Shown here piece after piece: positions 1-10,900 of a stretch of 64,000 bases of DNA (position 1 is the first letter of the stretch; the number at the start of each line of letters is the position of its first letter). The notes below the pieces were generated by a model that saw only the letters and a program-made list of their open reading frames with translations, was not told the origin of the DNA and did not search any database. The stretch is taken from the NCBI RefSeq assembly GCF_002086125.1, contig NZ_MVHG01000016.1, forward strand, positions 29,895-93,894, read 5' to 3'. A program made the position numbers and the translations under genes. Origin of the DNA: Mycobacterium arosiense ATCC BAA-1401 = DSM 45069. Its GTDB lineage: Bacteria > Actinomycetota > Actinomycetes > Mycobacteriales > Mycobacteriaceae.

Positions 1-1
1 C

Positions 2-589
2 GACGCGGGCCGCACGCACGTCATGCACCGCACCGCCAAGGACGGCCTGGGCGCGGCGTACCTGGCGGGCTTCGCCTGGGGATTGAGCCGTGACTATTCG
101 GTGCTGGTCGAGATGGACGCCGACGGCAGCCATGCGCCCGAACAGCTGCACCGCCTACTGGACGCCGTCGACGCCGGGGCCGATCTGGCCATCGGGTCGC
201 GCTATGTGGACGGCGGGACGGTGCGCAACTGGCCGTGGCGGCGCTGGGCGTTGTCCTGGACGGCGAACACCTATGCCCGGCTGGCGCTCGGCATCGGCGT
301 GCACGACATCACCGCCGGCTACCGCGCCTACCGCCGCGAAGTGCTCGAAGCGATCGACCTCGACGGCGTCGACTCCAAGGGCTACTGCTTCCAGATCGAT
401 CTGACCTGGCGCACCATTTGCAACGGCTTCACCATCGCCGAGGTCCCCATCACCTTCACCGAGCGCGAACTCGGCGTGTCCAAGATGAGTGGATCGAACA
501 TCCGCGAGGCCCTGGTCAAAGTCACCCGCTGGGGTATCGAGGGCCGACGGTCGGGCGCCCGGACGAGCAGGGCCGACAAACCCAGCTAG
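2..589 (+). CDS. ppm1: Polyprenol-phosphate mannosyltransferase (Ppm1), C-terminal part
   Basis: This is the 3' part of a GT2-family dolichol/polyprenol-phosphate mannose synthase; the 5' part lies outside the window and the reading frame is open from base 2. The family transfers mannose from GDP-mannose to polyprenyl phosphate, giving the donor for lipomannan, lipoarabinomannan and protein mannosylation on the outer face of the membrane. Visible are the metal-binding Asp-Ala-Asp in [14 protein letters not shown], the IGSRYVDGG segment, and the [13 protein letters not shown] acceptor-loop segment, all typical of the DPM1-like catalytic domain. Whether an apolipoprotein N-acyltransferase domain is fused upstream, as in M. 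tuberculosis, cannot be seen. It converges on rbpA, as Rv2051c does on Rv2050. Confidence 0.93.
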   Translation, partial: DAGRTHVMHRTAKDGLGAAYLAGFAWGLSRDYSVLVEMDADGSHAPEQLHRLLDAVDAGADLAIGSRYVDGGTVRNWPWRRWALSWTANTYARLALGIGVHDITAGYRAYRREVLEAIDLDGVDSKGYCFQIDLTWRTICNGFTIAEVPITFTERELGVSKMSGSNIREALVKVTRWGIEGRRSGARTSRADKPS

Positions 590-610
590 TCGCCCGGCTG
601 AGTCGCCGGA

Positions 611-946
611 TCAGCCGCGACGGCGGGTCTTGATGATCTCGAGGCGCTCCTTGAGCAACTCTTCGAGTTCCTCGACCGAGCGGCGCTCCAGCAGCATGTC
701 CCAGTGCGTCCGCGGCGGCTTCACCTTCTTCGGCTCGGGCAGGTCGCCCTCGATCAGGGTGCCTTCCAGGCCGTTGCGGCACAGCCAGGTGCCGGGGATT
801 TCGGCGTCGTCGGCGAAGGGAACCTCGAACTCTTCGCCGTTCTCGGTGCGGTACTTAGCGAGCTGACGCGGGGCCAGGTCGTGGTTGCGGTCCGTCTCGT
901 AGCTCACGGCCCCGAGGCGGCTGCCTCTCAGTACGCGATCAGCCAT
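611..946 (-). CDS. rbpA: RNA polymerase-binding protein RbpA
   Basis: A 111-residue protein, the same length as M. tuberculosis RbpA. RbpA binds the beta/beta' side of RNA polymerase and the group 1/2 sigma factors (SigA, SigB), stabilising open complexes. The basic N-terminal tail (MADRVLRGSRLGAVSYETDR), the central beta-barrel core with the TWLCRNG segment, and the C-terminal sigma-interaction helix (HWDMLLERRSVEELEELL) are all recognisable. The start is well placed: AAGGAG lies about 8 bases upstream on the minus strand (955-960). The gene is convergent with ppm1 and divergent from the next gene, so its promoter lies within 947-1124. Confidence 0.97.
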   Translation of the reverse strand: MADRVLRGSRLGAVSYETDRNHDLAPRQLAKYRTENGEEFEVPFADDAEIPGTWLCRNGLEGTLIEGDLPEPKKVKPPRTHWDMLLERRSVEELEELLKERLEIIKTRRRG

Positions 947-1124
947 GGCTGCTACTCCTTCAGGTCTTCGCGGAGCTCCTCGGCTCCCTTACTGCAATCA
1001 GTGCACTCTTCATCTAGCAAACGCTGCGGCCATCTGCGCAGTTCCCCAGCCGAAGCCGGGCATACGCGACGCGACCTTCAATGATACCGGGGTCTCCGGG
1101 AAAACCCGACTAAAGTCGGCAGGC

Positions 1125-1487
1125 GTGAGCCGCCGTACCCGCCGCCCGCAACCTTGTCGCTGGTGCGGTCGAGACGTCACCGACGTGGGAATGGGCCGTC
1201 GACGCCAATACTGCCGGCAGTCGTGCCGGCAGCGGGCGTACGAGCAACGGGCCTTGCTGAACCGGAACGGCACTGAGTTCTCGTCGGCGTTGGCTCCTGA
1301 CGCGGTGGTGCTGTCGGCCGACGAAGCGGCCGACCTGTCCGATCGCGTCTACCAGGTGCGCTGCGCGGCCGAGGACGTCGCAACGGCCGTCGACGAAGGC
1401 GCCGGCGCCACCGAGCTGCGCCAGTTATGCGACACGCTGATCCAGGCCGTCAGGGTCGCCGACGGCTGGCGCCGAGCGGGTGTGTGA
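1125..1487 (+). CDS. Small Cys-rich protein, Rv2049c-like position
   Basis: A 120-residue protein of unknown function. I place the start at the GTG at 1125 because the sequence from there (MSRRTRRPQPCRWCGRDV) is compact and has a plausible zinc-ribbon-like N-terminus: CRWCG followed by YCRQSCRQRAYEQR gives a CxxC...CxxxC arrangement rich in Arg. The C-terminal half is helical and acidic (LSADEAADLSDRVYQVR). A TAAAGT hexamer at 1111-1116 lies a suitable distance upstream for a leaderless transcript starting at or near the GTG; this is inference. It sits between rbpA and pks12, the position held by Rv2049c in M. tuberculosis. Confidence 0.7.
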   Translation: MSRRTRRPQPCRWCGRDVTDVGMGRRRQYCRQSCRQRAYEQRALLNRNGTEFSSALAPDAVVLSADEAADLSDRVYQVRCAAEDVATAVDEGAGATELRQLCDTLIQAVRVADGWRRAGV

Positions 1488-1900
1488 CCGCGTCGTCCGC
1501 ACCGGACCGGCCGTGTTCGACGCTGCACCGGACGTTTCCGACATGGGCCTGACCACCGGCTATGGCGGGCCGGGTACAGTCACGCCATGGACCTCGGGCC
1601 GCGTCTTCAGCGCACCGAAGTCCGGCGTGCACACCGGGCAGCTCGTGTCACATGTTTTCTGCGCGGCGCGGCGCCACTGTCCAGGCCGGTCCTGGCGTAG
1701 CGGCCGGGAGCAGCGGACGTTTTGAAATCCTGTCGGAGTTGGCCATACTCACCAGCAACATTCTTGGGTCGGAGAGCGGCACGACGCTGGTCGGACGGGA
1801 AACGGCGTCGCCTCGTGCAGCAAATTCCATGACTCGGCGAGAACCGCATCCGGCGGTGGAAGACGGCCGCACGTCGTCAGGTGAAGGTTAGGCGAGGTTT
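1488..1900 (+). promoter_or_regulatory. 413-bp gap upstream of pks12 with a candidate promoter
   Basis: No convincing gene is visible here; short open frames lack family features. A candidate sigma-A-like promoter is TTGAAA (1722-1727), a 16-base spacer and CATACT (1744-1749), which would leave an untranslated leader of roughly 145 bases before pks12. A further TACAGT at 1574-1579 could be a -10 element. The ribosome-binding site of pks12 is weak (AGGCGAGG just before 1898). I see no stable terminator. Confidence 0.3.
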
Positions 1901-4900
1901 GTGATGGTTGATCAACTCCAGCATGCGACCGAAGCGCTGCGTAAAGCGCTGGTCCAGGTTGAGCGCCTGAAGCGCACCAACCGCGCTCTGCTGGAGCGGT
2001 CCAACGAGCCGATCGCGATCGTCGGTATGTCCTGCCGCTTCCCGGGCGGCGTGGACAGCCCGGAGGCGCTGTGGCAAATGGTCGCCGAGGGCCGCGACGT
2101 CATCTCGGAGTTTCCCACCGACCGCGGCTGGGACGTGGCGGCCCTGTACGACCCGGACCCCGACGCCCGGCACAAGTGCTATGTGAACACCGGCGGCTTC
2201 GTCGACGGTGTCGCTGACTTCGATCCGGGATTCTTCGGCATCACGCCGAGCGAGGCGCTGGCGATGGATCCCCAGCATCGGATGCTGCTCGAACTGTCGT
2301 GGGAGGCGTTGGAGCGAGCCGGGATCGACCCCAGCGGACTACGTGGCAGCGCCACCGGGGTGTTCGCCGGGCTCATCGTTCAGGGCTACGGCATGCTCGC
2401 CGAGGAGATCGAGGGTTACCGGTTGACCGGCATGACCTCCAGCGTGGCGTCGGGACGGGTGTCGTATGTGTTGGGGCTGGAGGGCCCGGCGGTGTCGGTG
2501 GACACGGCGTGTTCGTCGTCGTTGGTGGCGTTGCACATGGCCGTGCAGTCGCTGCGCTCGGGGGAGTGCGACCTGGCGCTCGCCGGCGGCGCGACCGTCA
2601 ACGCCACCCCGACCGTCTTCGTGGAGTTCAGCCGGCACCGCGGATTGGCGCCGGACGGGCGGTGCAAGGCCTACGCGGGCGCGGCCGACGGCCTCGGCTG
2701 GTCCGAGGGCGGGGGCATGCTGGTGGTGGAGCGGTTGTCGGATGCGCGGCGGTTGGGGCATCCGGTGTTGGCGGTGGTGCGGGGGTCGGCGGTCAATCAG
2801 GACGGTGCCTCGAATGGGTTGACCGCGCCCAATGGTCCCTCGCAGCAGCGGGTGGTGCGGGCGGCGTTGGCCAATGCCGGGTTGGGCGCGGCCGACGTGG
2901 ACGTGGTTGAGGGGCATGGCACGGGAACCACGTTGGGTGATCCGATCGAGGCGCAGGCGTTGTTGGCGACCTATGGGCAGGATCGTGGTGAGCCGTTGTG
3001 GTTGGGGTCGATCAAGTCGAACATGGGTCACACGCAGGCGGCCGCGGGGGTGGCCGGCGTGATCAAGATGGTGCTGGCGATGCGCCACGGATTGTTGCCG
3101 GCGACGTTGCATGTTGATGAGCCGAGTCCGCATGTTGACTGGTCGGCGGGTGCGGTGTCGTTGTTGACCGAGGCGCGGCCCTGGCGGGCCGAGCGGCCGC
3201 GGCGGGCGGGGGTGTCGTCGTTTGGCATCAGCGGCACCAACGCGCACGTCATCGTCGAGGCCGCCCCGGCCGAACCGCCGCGCGAGGCTGGACCCAAGGC
3301 GCCGGTGGTGCCGTGGCCGGTGTCGGCGAAGTCCCCCTCGGCGTTGGCGGCGCAGGCGGCCCGGTTGGCCGAATACGTGCGCGCGCACGACCACCTGGAC
3401 GTCGCCGACATCGGGTGGTCATTGGCGGGCCGCGCGAACTTTGAGCACCGGGCCGTCGTGGTGGGCGAAGATCGCGACCGGTTGCTGGCCGGGCTGGACG
3501 AGCTGGCCGACGACGACCCGACCGGATCGGTCATCCGGGGCACCGCGACACCGGCGGGCAAGACCGTGTTCGTCTTCCCCGGCCAGGGCTCCCAATGGCT
3601 GGGCATGGCGATCGAAATGCTGGACACCGCACCGGTATTCGCACGACAGATCCAGGAATGCGAAGAGGCGTTCGGCGAATTCGTCGACTGGTCGCTGACC
3701 GACGTGCTGCGCGGCGCGCCCGGCGCTCCGGGACTCGACCGCGTCGACGTCGTGCAGCCGGTGCTCTTCGCGGTGATGGTGTCGCTTGCCGAGCTGTGGA
3801 AGTCGGTCGGGGTGAACCCCGACGCGGTGATCGGCCATTCGCAAGGGGAAATCGCTGCCGCCTACGTCGCCGGCGCGCTGTCGCTGCACGACGCCGCCCG
3901 GGTGGTAACGCTGCGCAGCAAGCTGCTGACGTCACTGGCCGGCCCAGGCGGGATGCTGTCTATCGCCTGCAGCACCGAACGGGCGCGCGAGTTGTTGGCG
4001 CCGTACGGGAATCGAGTCAGCATCGCCGCCGTCAACGGTCGCTCGGCCGTCGTGGTGTCGGGTGAGAGGGCCGCGCTCGACGAGCTCGTCGGCTTCTGCG
4101 CCGACCTCGAGCTGCGGACCCGGCGCATCGACGTGGACTATGCCTCGCACTCGGTCGAGGTCGAGGCGATCCGCACCGATCTCGCGCAGGTGCTGTCCGG
4201 CATCGAACCGCGTTCCAGCCGCATCGCGTTCTTTTCCACGGTGACCGGAAACCGTTTGGATACGGCCGGATTGGACGCCGAATACTGGTACCGCAACATC
4301 CGGCAGACCGTGCAGTTCGACCAGGCGGTCCGCAGCGCCTGCGAGCACGGATACCGGACGTTCATCGAATCCAGTCCCCATCCGGCCCTGGTCGCCGGCA
4401 TCGAGGACACCGCCAACGACAGCCTGCCGGGTGACACCGAGGCCATCGTCATCCCCACCCTGGGCCGCGAGGACGGGGGACTGATGCGATTCCTGACTTC
4501 GGCCGCCACCGCGTTCGCCGCGGGGGTCAGCGTGCAATGGCGCGGCGCGCTGGACGGCGCGGGCTTCGTCGAGCTGCCGACGTATGCCTTCGATCGGCGG
4601 CGGTTTTGGCTCTCCGGCGAGGGCATCTCGGCGGACGCGTCGGGCCTGGGGCTCGACACCAGCGAGCATCCCCTGTTGAGCGCGGTCGTCGAGCTGCCGG
4701 CCTCGGGCGGGGTGGTCCTGACGGGCCGCTTGTCGCCCAGCCTGCAGGGCTGGCTGACCGATCACGCCGTGTCCGGGACGGTCGTGTTCCCCGGATCCGG
4801 CTTCGTGGAGCTGGCGATTCGCGCCGGCGACGAAGTCGGCTGTTCGACGGTCGACGAACTCACGCTGCAGGCGCCGTTGATGTTGCCGGCCAAGGATTCC

Positions 4901-7900
4901 GGCTCGGGATCGGTTGCCGTGCAAGTGGTGGTGGGTCCCTCCGAAGAATCCGGCCACCGTGCGGTGTCGATCTTCTCGCGGCACAACACCGGCTCAGGCT
5001 GGATGTGCCATGCCGAAGGAACGCTGAGCACCGGCTCGGTCGAGCCGGGCGCGGACCTGTCGGCATGGCCGCCGGCGGGAGCCGTCAAGGTCGACGCGGC
5101 CGACGCTTACGAGCAGTTGGCGGCGCGCGGCTATGGCTACGGCCCGGCCTTTCAGGGCCTGACCGCGACGTGGGTCCGTGACGACGAGGTGTTCGCCGAG
5201 GTGCGTCTGCCCGATGCCGCCGGCGGCGTCAACGGGTTCGGCGTCCACCCGGCGTTGCTGGACGCGGCCATGCACGCGCTGGTGGTCAGCCACCAGATAG
5301 CCGGCCAGTCCGATGAAGTGGTGCTGCCGTTCTCCTGGCAGGGCGTCTCGCTACATGCCGCGGGCGCGTCCGCGGTGCGCGCGCGCATCGCCCCGGCATC
5401 GGCACCGCAGGCGGCAGGGGCACTCTCCAGGGCGGTCTCGATCGAGCTGGCCGACGGATTGGGCTTGCCGGTGCTGTCGGTGCGCGCGATGGTCGCGCGG
5501 CCGGTGAGCGAGCGGCAGCTCCGCGCGGCCGTGTCGGCGACGGGCCCGGACCGGCTGTTCGAGGCCGTGTGGTCACCGGCCGCGGTCACGGCCGGTGATG
5601 CCGAGCCGCCGGTCCACGAGGTTTTCGAATCCGTTGCGGCCGACGACGATCCGGTCTCCGGAACGTATGAACGCACGCATCGGGCCCTGGCGGCCGTGCA
5701 GTCGTGGCTGACCGAGCATGACTCCGGGGTGCTGATCGTCGCGACCCGTGGTGCGATGGGATTGGCGGGGGAGGATGTCCCCGATCTGGCCGGCGCGGCC
5801 GTGTGGGGGCTGGTGCGCTCGGCGCAGACAGAGCATCCCGGCCGCATCGTGCTGGTGGATTCGGATGCGGCGCTTGACGATAGCGCGATAACGACCGTTC
5901 TCGCCGTCGGCGAGCCCGCGGTGTTGCTGCGCGACGGCAAGGCGTACACCGCGCGGGTGCGCGGCAGCCGCGCGGTCGACGCCATCATGACGCCCCCGGC
6001 AGACGGGCCCTGGCGGCTCGGCATCAGCAGCGCGGGCACCTTTGAAAACCTGCAACTGGAGCCCGTTCCCAACGCCGGTGCCGCGCTGGAACCGGGGCAG
6101 GTTCGGGTGGCACTGCGTGCCATCGCCACCAACTTCCGCGACGTCATGATCACCCTGGGCATGTTCACCCACGACGCCCTACTCGGCGGCGAAGGCGCCG
6201 GCGTGGTGGTCGAAGTCGGGCCGGGGGTCACCGAATTCGCGGTCGGTGATTCGGTGTACGGCTTCTTCCCCGACGGCAGCGGCACGTTGGTGCCTGGCGA
6301 CGTCCGCCTGTTGCAGCGCAAGCCCGCCGACTGGTCTTATGCCCAAGCGGCCGGCATCTCAGCGGTTTTCACCACCGCCTACATGGCCTTCATCCACCTG
6401 GCCGCCGTCAGGCCCGGGCAGCGGGTGCTGGTGCACGCCGCCGCCGGTGGTGTGGGCATGGCCGCGGTTCAGCTGGGCCGGCACCTGGGCCTGGAGGTGT
6501 TCGCGACCGCGAGCCGCGGCAAGTGGGACACGTTGCGGGCCATGGGTTTCGACGACGATCACATCTCGGATTCGCGTAGTTGCGAGTTCGAGGAGAAGTT
6601 CCGGGCGGTCACCGGTGGGCGGGGCATGGACGTGGTGCTGGACTCGCTGGCGGGCGAATTCGTCGATGCCTCACTGCGCCTCGTCGCTCCCGGCGGCGTG
6701 TTCCTGGAGATGGGCAAGACCGACATCCGCGACCCGGGCGTGGTGGCCCACGATTACCCGGGTGTCCGCTACCGCGCCTTCGACCTGTTCGAGCCCGGCC
6801 GTCCGCGGATGCATCAGTGGATGCGGGAGCTCGCCGGGCTGTTCGATGCCGGGGTGCTGGAACCGTTGCCCGTCACGACCTTTGACGTGCGACGCGCCCG
6901 CACCGCGTTGCGCTACCTGAGCCAGGCCCGCCACGTCGGCAAGGTCGTGTTGACCCTGCCTTGCGGACTCGCGTCCGGCACCGTGCTCATCACCGGCGGC
7001 ACCGGCATGGCGGGTTCGACGCTGGCGCGCCACCTGGTGGCCGGCCACGGCGTGGAAGACCTGGTGCTCCTGAGCCGGCGCGGTCCGGACGCTCCCGGGT
7101 CCGCCGAGTTGATCGCCGAGCTGCAAGCCGCCGGAGCCCGCGCGCGCGTGGTCGCGTGCGACGCAGCCGATCGGGCGGCACTGGCGCAGGTGATTGCCGA
7201 CGTTTCGGCGCAGCGGCCGCTGTCGGGCGTGATTCACGCGACCGGCGTGCTGGACGACGCGACGATAACGTCGCTGACACCGGAGCGCATCGACGCGGTT
7301 TTGCGCGCCAAGGTCGACGCGGCGTGGAATTTGCACCAGTTGACCCGCGACCTGAATCTGTCGGCGTTCGTGATGTTTTCGTCGCTCGCCGGGCTGGTGG
7401 GTTCGTCGGGCCAGGGCAACTACGGGGCGGCGAACGCGTTCCTGGACGGGTTGGCCGCACACCGGCGGGCGCACGGGCTGCCGGCGGTCTCCCTGGCGTG
7501 GGGTCTCTGGGATCAGGCCAGCGCCATGACCGGCGGGCTGGACGCCGCCGACCTCGCCCGGCTGGGTCGCGACGGGGTCTTGGCGCTGTCTTCTGACGAG
7601 GCGATGGAGCTCTTCGACACCGCATTGATCGTCGACGAGCCGTTCTTGGCACCGGCCCGCATTGACCTCGGTGCGCTGCGGGCCCATGCGGTCGCGGTGC
7701 CGCCGATGTTCACCGATCTGGTCAATGCCACGACGCGCCGCCGGGTCGACGACTCGCTGGCCGCCGCGAAATCGAAATCGGCTCTGGCGCATCGCCTGGA
7801 CGGGCTGTCCGCGGCCGAGCAGCACGCCGTGCTGCTGGACCTGGTGCGATCGCACATCGCCACCGTGCTGGGCAAGACCACCGCCGAGGCGATCGATCCG

Positions 7901-10900
7901 GACAAGGCGTTCCAAGAGTTAGGGTTCGACTCGCTGACCGCGGTCGAGATGCGCAACCGGCTCAAAACCGCTACCGGCCTTGCGCTTTCACCGACCCTGA
8001 TCTTCGACTACCCGACGCCCAACGGACTGGCCGGCTACATCCGCACCCAGCTCGCCGGGGTTCCGGAAGAGGTCAGGCAGGCGCCGGTGGCGCGTGCCAC
8101 CGGCGACGACCCGATCGTGATCGTCGGCATGGCATGCCGCTATCCGGGTGGGGTGAATTCGCCGGACGACCTGTGGGACATGTTGGCCGAGGGCCGCGAC
8201 GTGCTCTCGGATTTCCCGACCGATCGCGGCTGGGACCTGGCCGGCGTGTACAACCCGGATCCCGACGTGCCGGGCACCTGCTACACCCGCACCGGCGGCT
8301 TCGTTGACGGTGTCGCCGACTTCGATCCCGCCTTCTTCGGGATCACGCCGAGCGAGGCGCTGTCGATGGATCCGCAGCAGCGCATGTTCCTGGAGTTGTC
8401 CTGGGAAGCGTTGGAGCGGGCAGGAATTGAACCCGGCAAGCTCCGCGGCAGCGCCACCGGAATGTTCGCCGGCATATACACGCAGGGCTACGGCATGGGC
8501 GCCGCGCCGGCCGCCGAGGGCTTCCGGTTGACCGGGCAGTCGTCGAGCGTGGCGTCGGGACGGGTGTCGTATGTGTTGGGGCTGGAGGGCCCGGCGGTGT
8601 CGGTGGACACGGCGTGTTCGTCGTCGTTGGTGGCGTTGCACATGGCCGTGCAGTCGCTGCGCTCGGGGGAGTGCGACCTGGCGCTGGCCGGCGGCGTCAC
8701 CGTCAACGCCACCCCCGATATCTTCGTGGAGTTCAGCCGCATGCGCGGGCTGTCCGCCGACGGGCGGTGCAAGGCCTACGCGGGCGCGGCCGACGGCACC
8801 GGGTTCTCGGAGGGCGGCGGCATGCTGGTGGTGGAGCGGTTGTCGGATGCGCGGCGGTTGGGGCATCCGGTGTTGGCGGTGGTGCGGGGGTCGGCGGTCA
8901 ATCAGGACGGTGCCTCGAATGGGTTGACCGCGCCCAATGGTCCCTCGCAGCAGCGGGTGGTGCGGGCGGCGTTGGCCAATGCCGGGTTGGGCGCGGCCGA
9001 CGTGGACGTGGTTGAGGGGCATGGCACGGGAACCACGTTGGGTGATCCGATCGAGGCGCAGGCGTTGTTGGCGACCTATGGGCAGGATCGTGGTGAGCCG
9101 TTGTGGTTGGGGTCGATCAAGTCGAACATGGGTCACACGCAGGCGGCCGCGGGGGTGGCCGGCGTGATCAAGATGGTGCTGGCGATGCGCCACGGATTGT
9201 TGCCGGCGACGTTGCATGTTGATGAGCCGAGTCCGCATGTTGACTGGTCGGCGGGTGCGGTGTCGTTGTTGACCGAGGCGCGGCCCTGGCGGGCCGAGCG
9301 GCCGCGGCGGGCGGGGGTGTCGTCGTTTGGCATCAGCGGCACCAACGCGCACGTCATCGTCGAGGCCGCCCCGGCCGAACCGCCGTGCGAGGCTGGACCC
9401 AAGGCGCCGGTGGTGCCGTGGCCGGTGTCGGCGAAATCGTTGTCGGCGTTGAACTCTCAAGCCATCCGGTTGGCGGCCCACCTGCGCGCCCGACCGGAGT
9501 CGGACATCGCCGATGTGGGGTGGACGCTGGCGGGCCGGTCGGCCTTCGAGCACCGGGCCGTCGTGGTGGGCGAAGATCGCGACCGGTTGCTGGCCGGGCT
9601 GGACGAGCTGGCGAACGACGACCCGACCGGATCGGTCATCCGGGGCACCGCGACCCCAGGCAAGACCGTCTTCGTGTTCCCGGGCCAGGGGTCCCAAATC
9701 CTGGGTATGGGGATGGGATTGCACGCCGGCTATCCGGTCTTCGCCGAGGCGTTCAACACCGTAGTCGCCGAACTGGACCGGCACCTGCTTCGCCCGCTGC
9801 GCGAGGTGATGTGGGGGCACGACGAAAACCTGCTCAACAGCACCGAATTCGCGCAACCCGCGCTGTTCGCGGTGGAAGTCGCCCTGTTTCGGCTGCTGGA
9901 ATCTTGGGGCGTGCGCCCCGACTTCGTGATGGGCCACTCGATTGGGGAGCTGTCGGCCGCCCATGTCGCCGGCGTGCTGTCGTTGGAGAACGCCGCGGTG
10001 CTGGTGGCGGCCCGCGGTCGATTCATGCAGGCGCTGCCCGAAGGCGGCGCGATGGTCGCGGTGCAGGCCACCGAAGACGCAGTGCGGCCGCTGCTGACGT
10101 CCTCCGAACAAGCCGGCGTCGGCATCGCCGCGGTCAACGGGCCTACCTCGGTGGTCATTTCGGGCGCCCAAGACGCGGTGATCGCGATCGCGGACCGGCT
10201 CCGCGCCGACGGCCACCGCGTGCATCGGCTCTCGGTTTCGCACGCCTTCCACTCCCCGTTGATGGATCCGATGATCGACGAATTCGGCACCGTCGCGGCC
10301 GGGTTGGCTGTCGGCAAGCCGACCATCCCGATCGTGTCCAACGTGACCGGTCAGCTGGCCGGTGAAGACTTCGCTTCGGCGGCGTACTGGAAGCGACACG
10401 TGCGTGAGGCGGTGCGGTTCGCCGACAGCGTCCAGTTCGTGCACTCGGCCGGCGCAAACCGTTTTCTCGAGGTCGGACCGAGCAGCGGCCTGACGGCATC
10501 GATCGAAGAATCGCTGGCCTTCGACCCGTCGGCAGGCCAGGTGACCACGATGTCGGCGCTGCGCAAGGATCGACCGGAGCCGGTCGCCCTGCTCAACGCC
10601 GTCGCGCAGGGATTCGTCGCCGGGATGGACGTGGATTGGCGCGGCGCACTCGGAAGTCCTAGTTTCAATGCCGCTCTGGTCGAGCTGCCTACGTATGCCT
10701 TTGACCGGCGCCGCTTTTGGCTTGCCGGCGACGGCGCCCCGGCCGACGCGGCGGGCCTGGGCCTGGCCGCGAGTGAACACGCGCTGCTGGGCGCGGTCGT
10801 GGAACTGCCGGCGACCGGCGGAGTGGTGTTGACCGGCCGGCTGTCGCCGGGCAGGCAGGGCTGGTTGAGCGATCACGCCATCGGCGGTGTCGTGCTGTTC

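Noticed and set aside
1106..1119. CCGACTAAAGTCGG, whose core matches the island operator (GACTTTAGTC).
   Set aside because: The outer arm bases differ (CCGAC/GTCGG rather than CTGAC/GTCAG), it lies next to an unrelated gene, and TAAAGT may simply be a -10 element.
1480..1725. An 81-codon open frame upstream of pks12.
   Set aside because: No ribosome-binding site, no family features, and it overlaps a likely promoter region.
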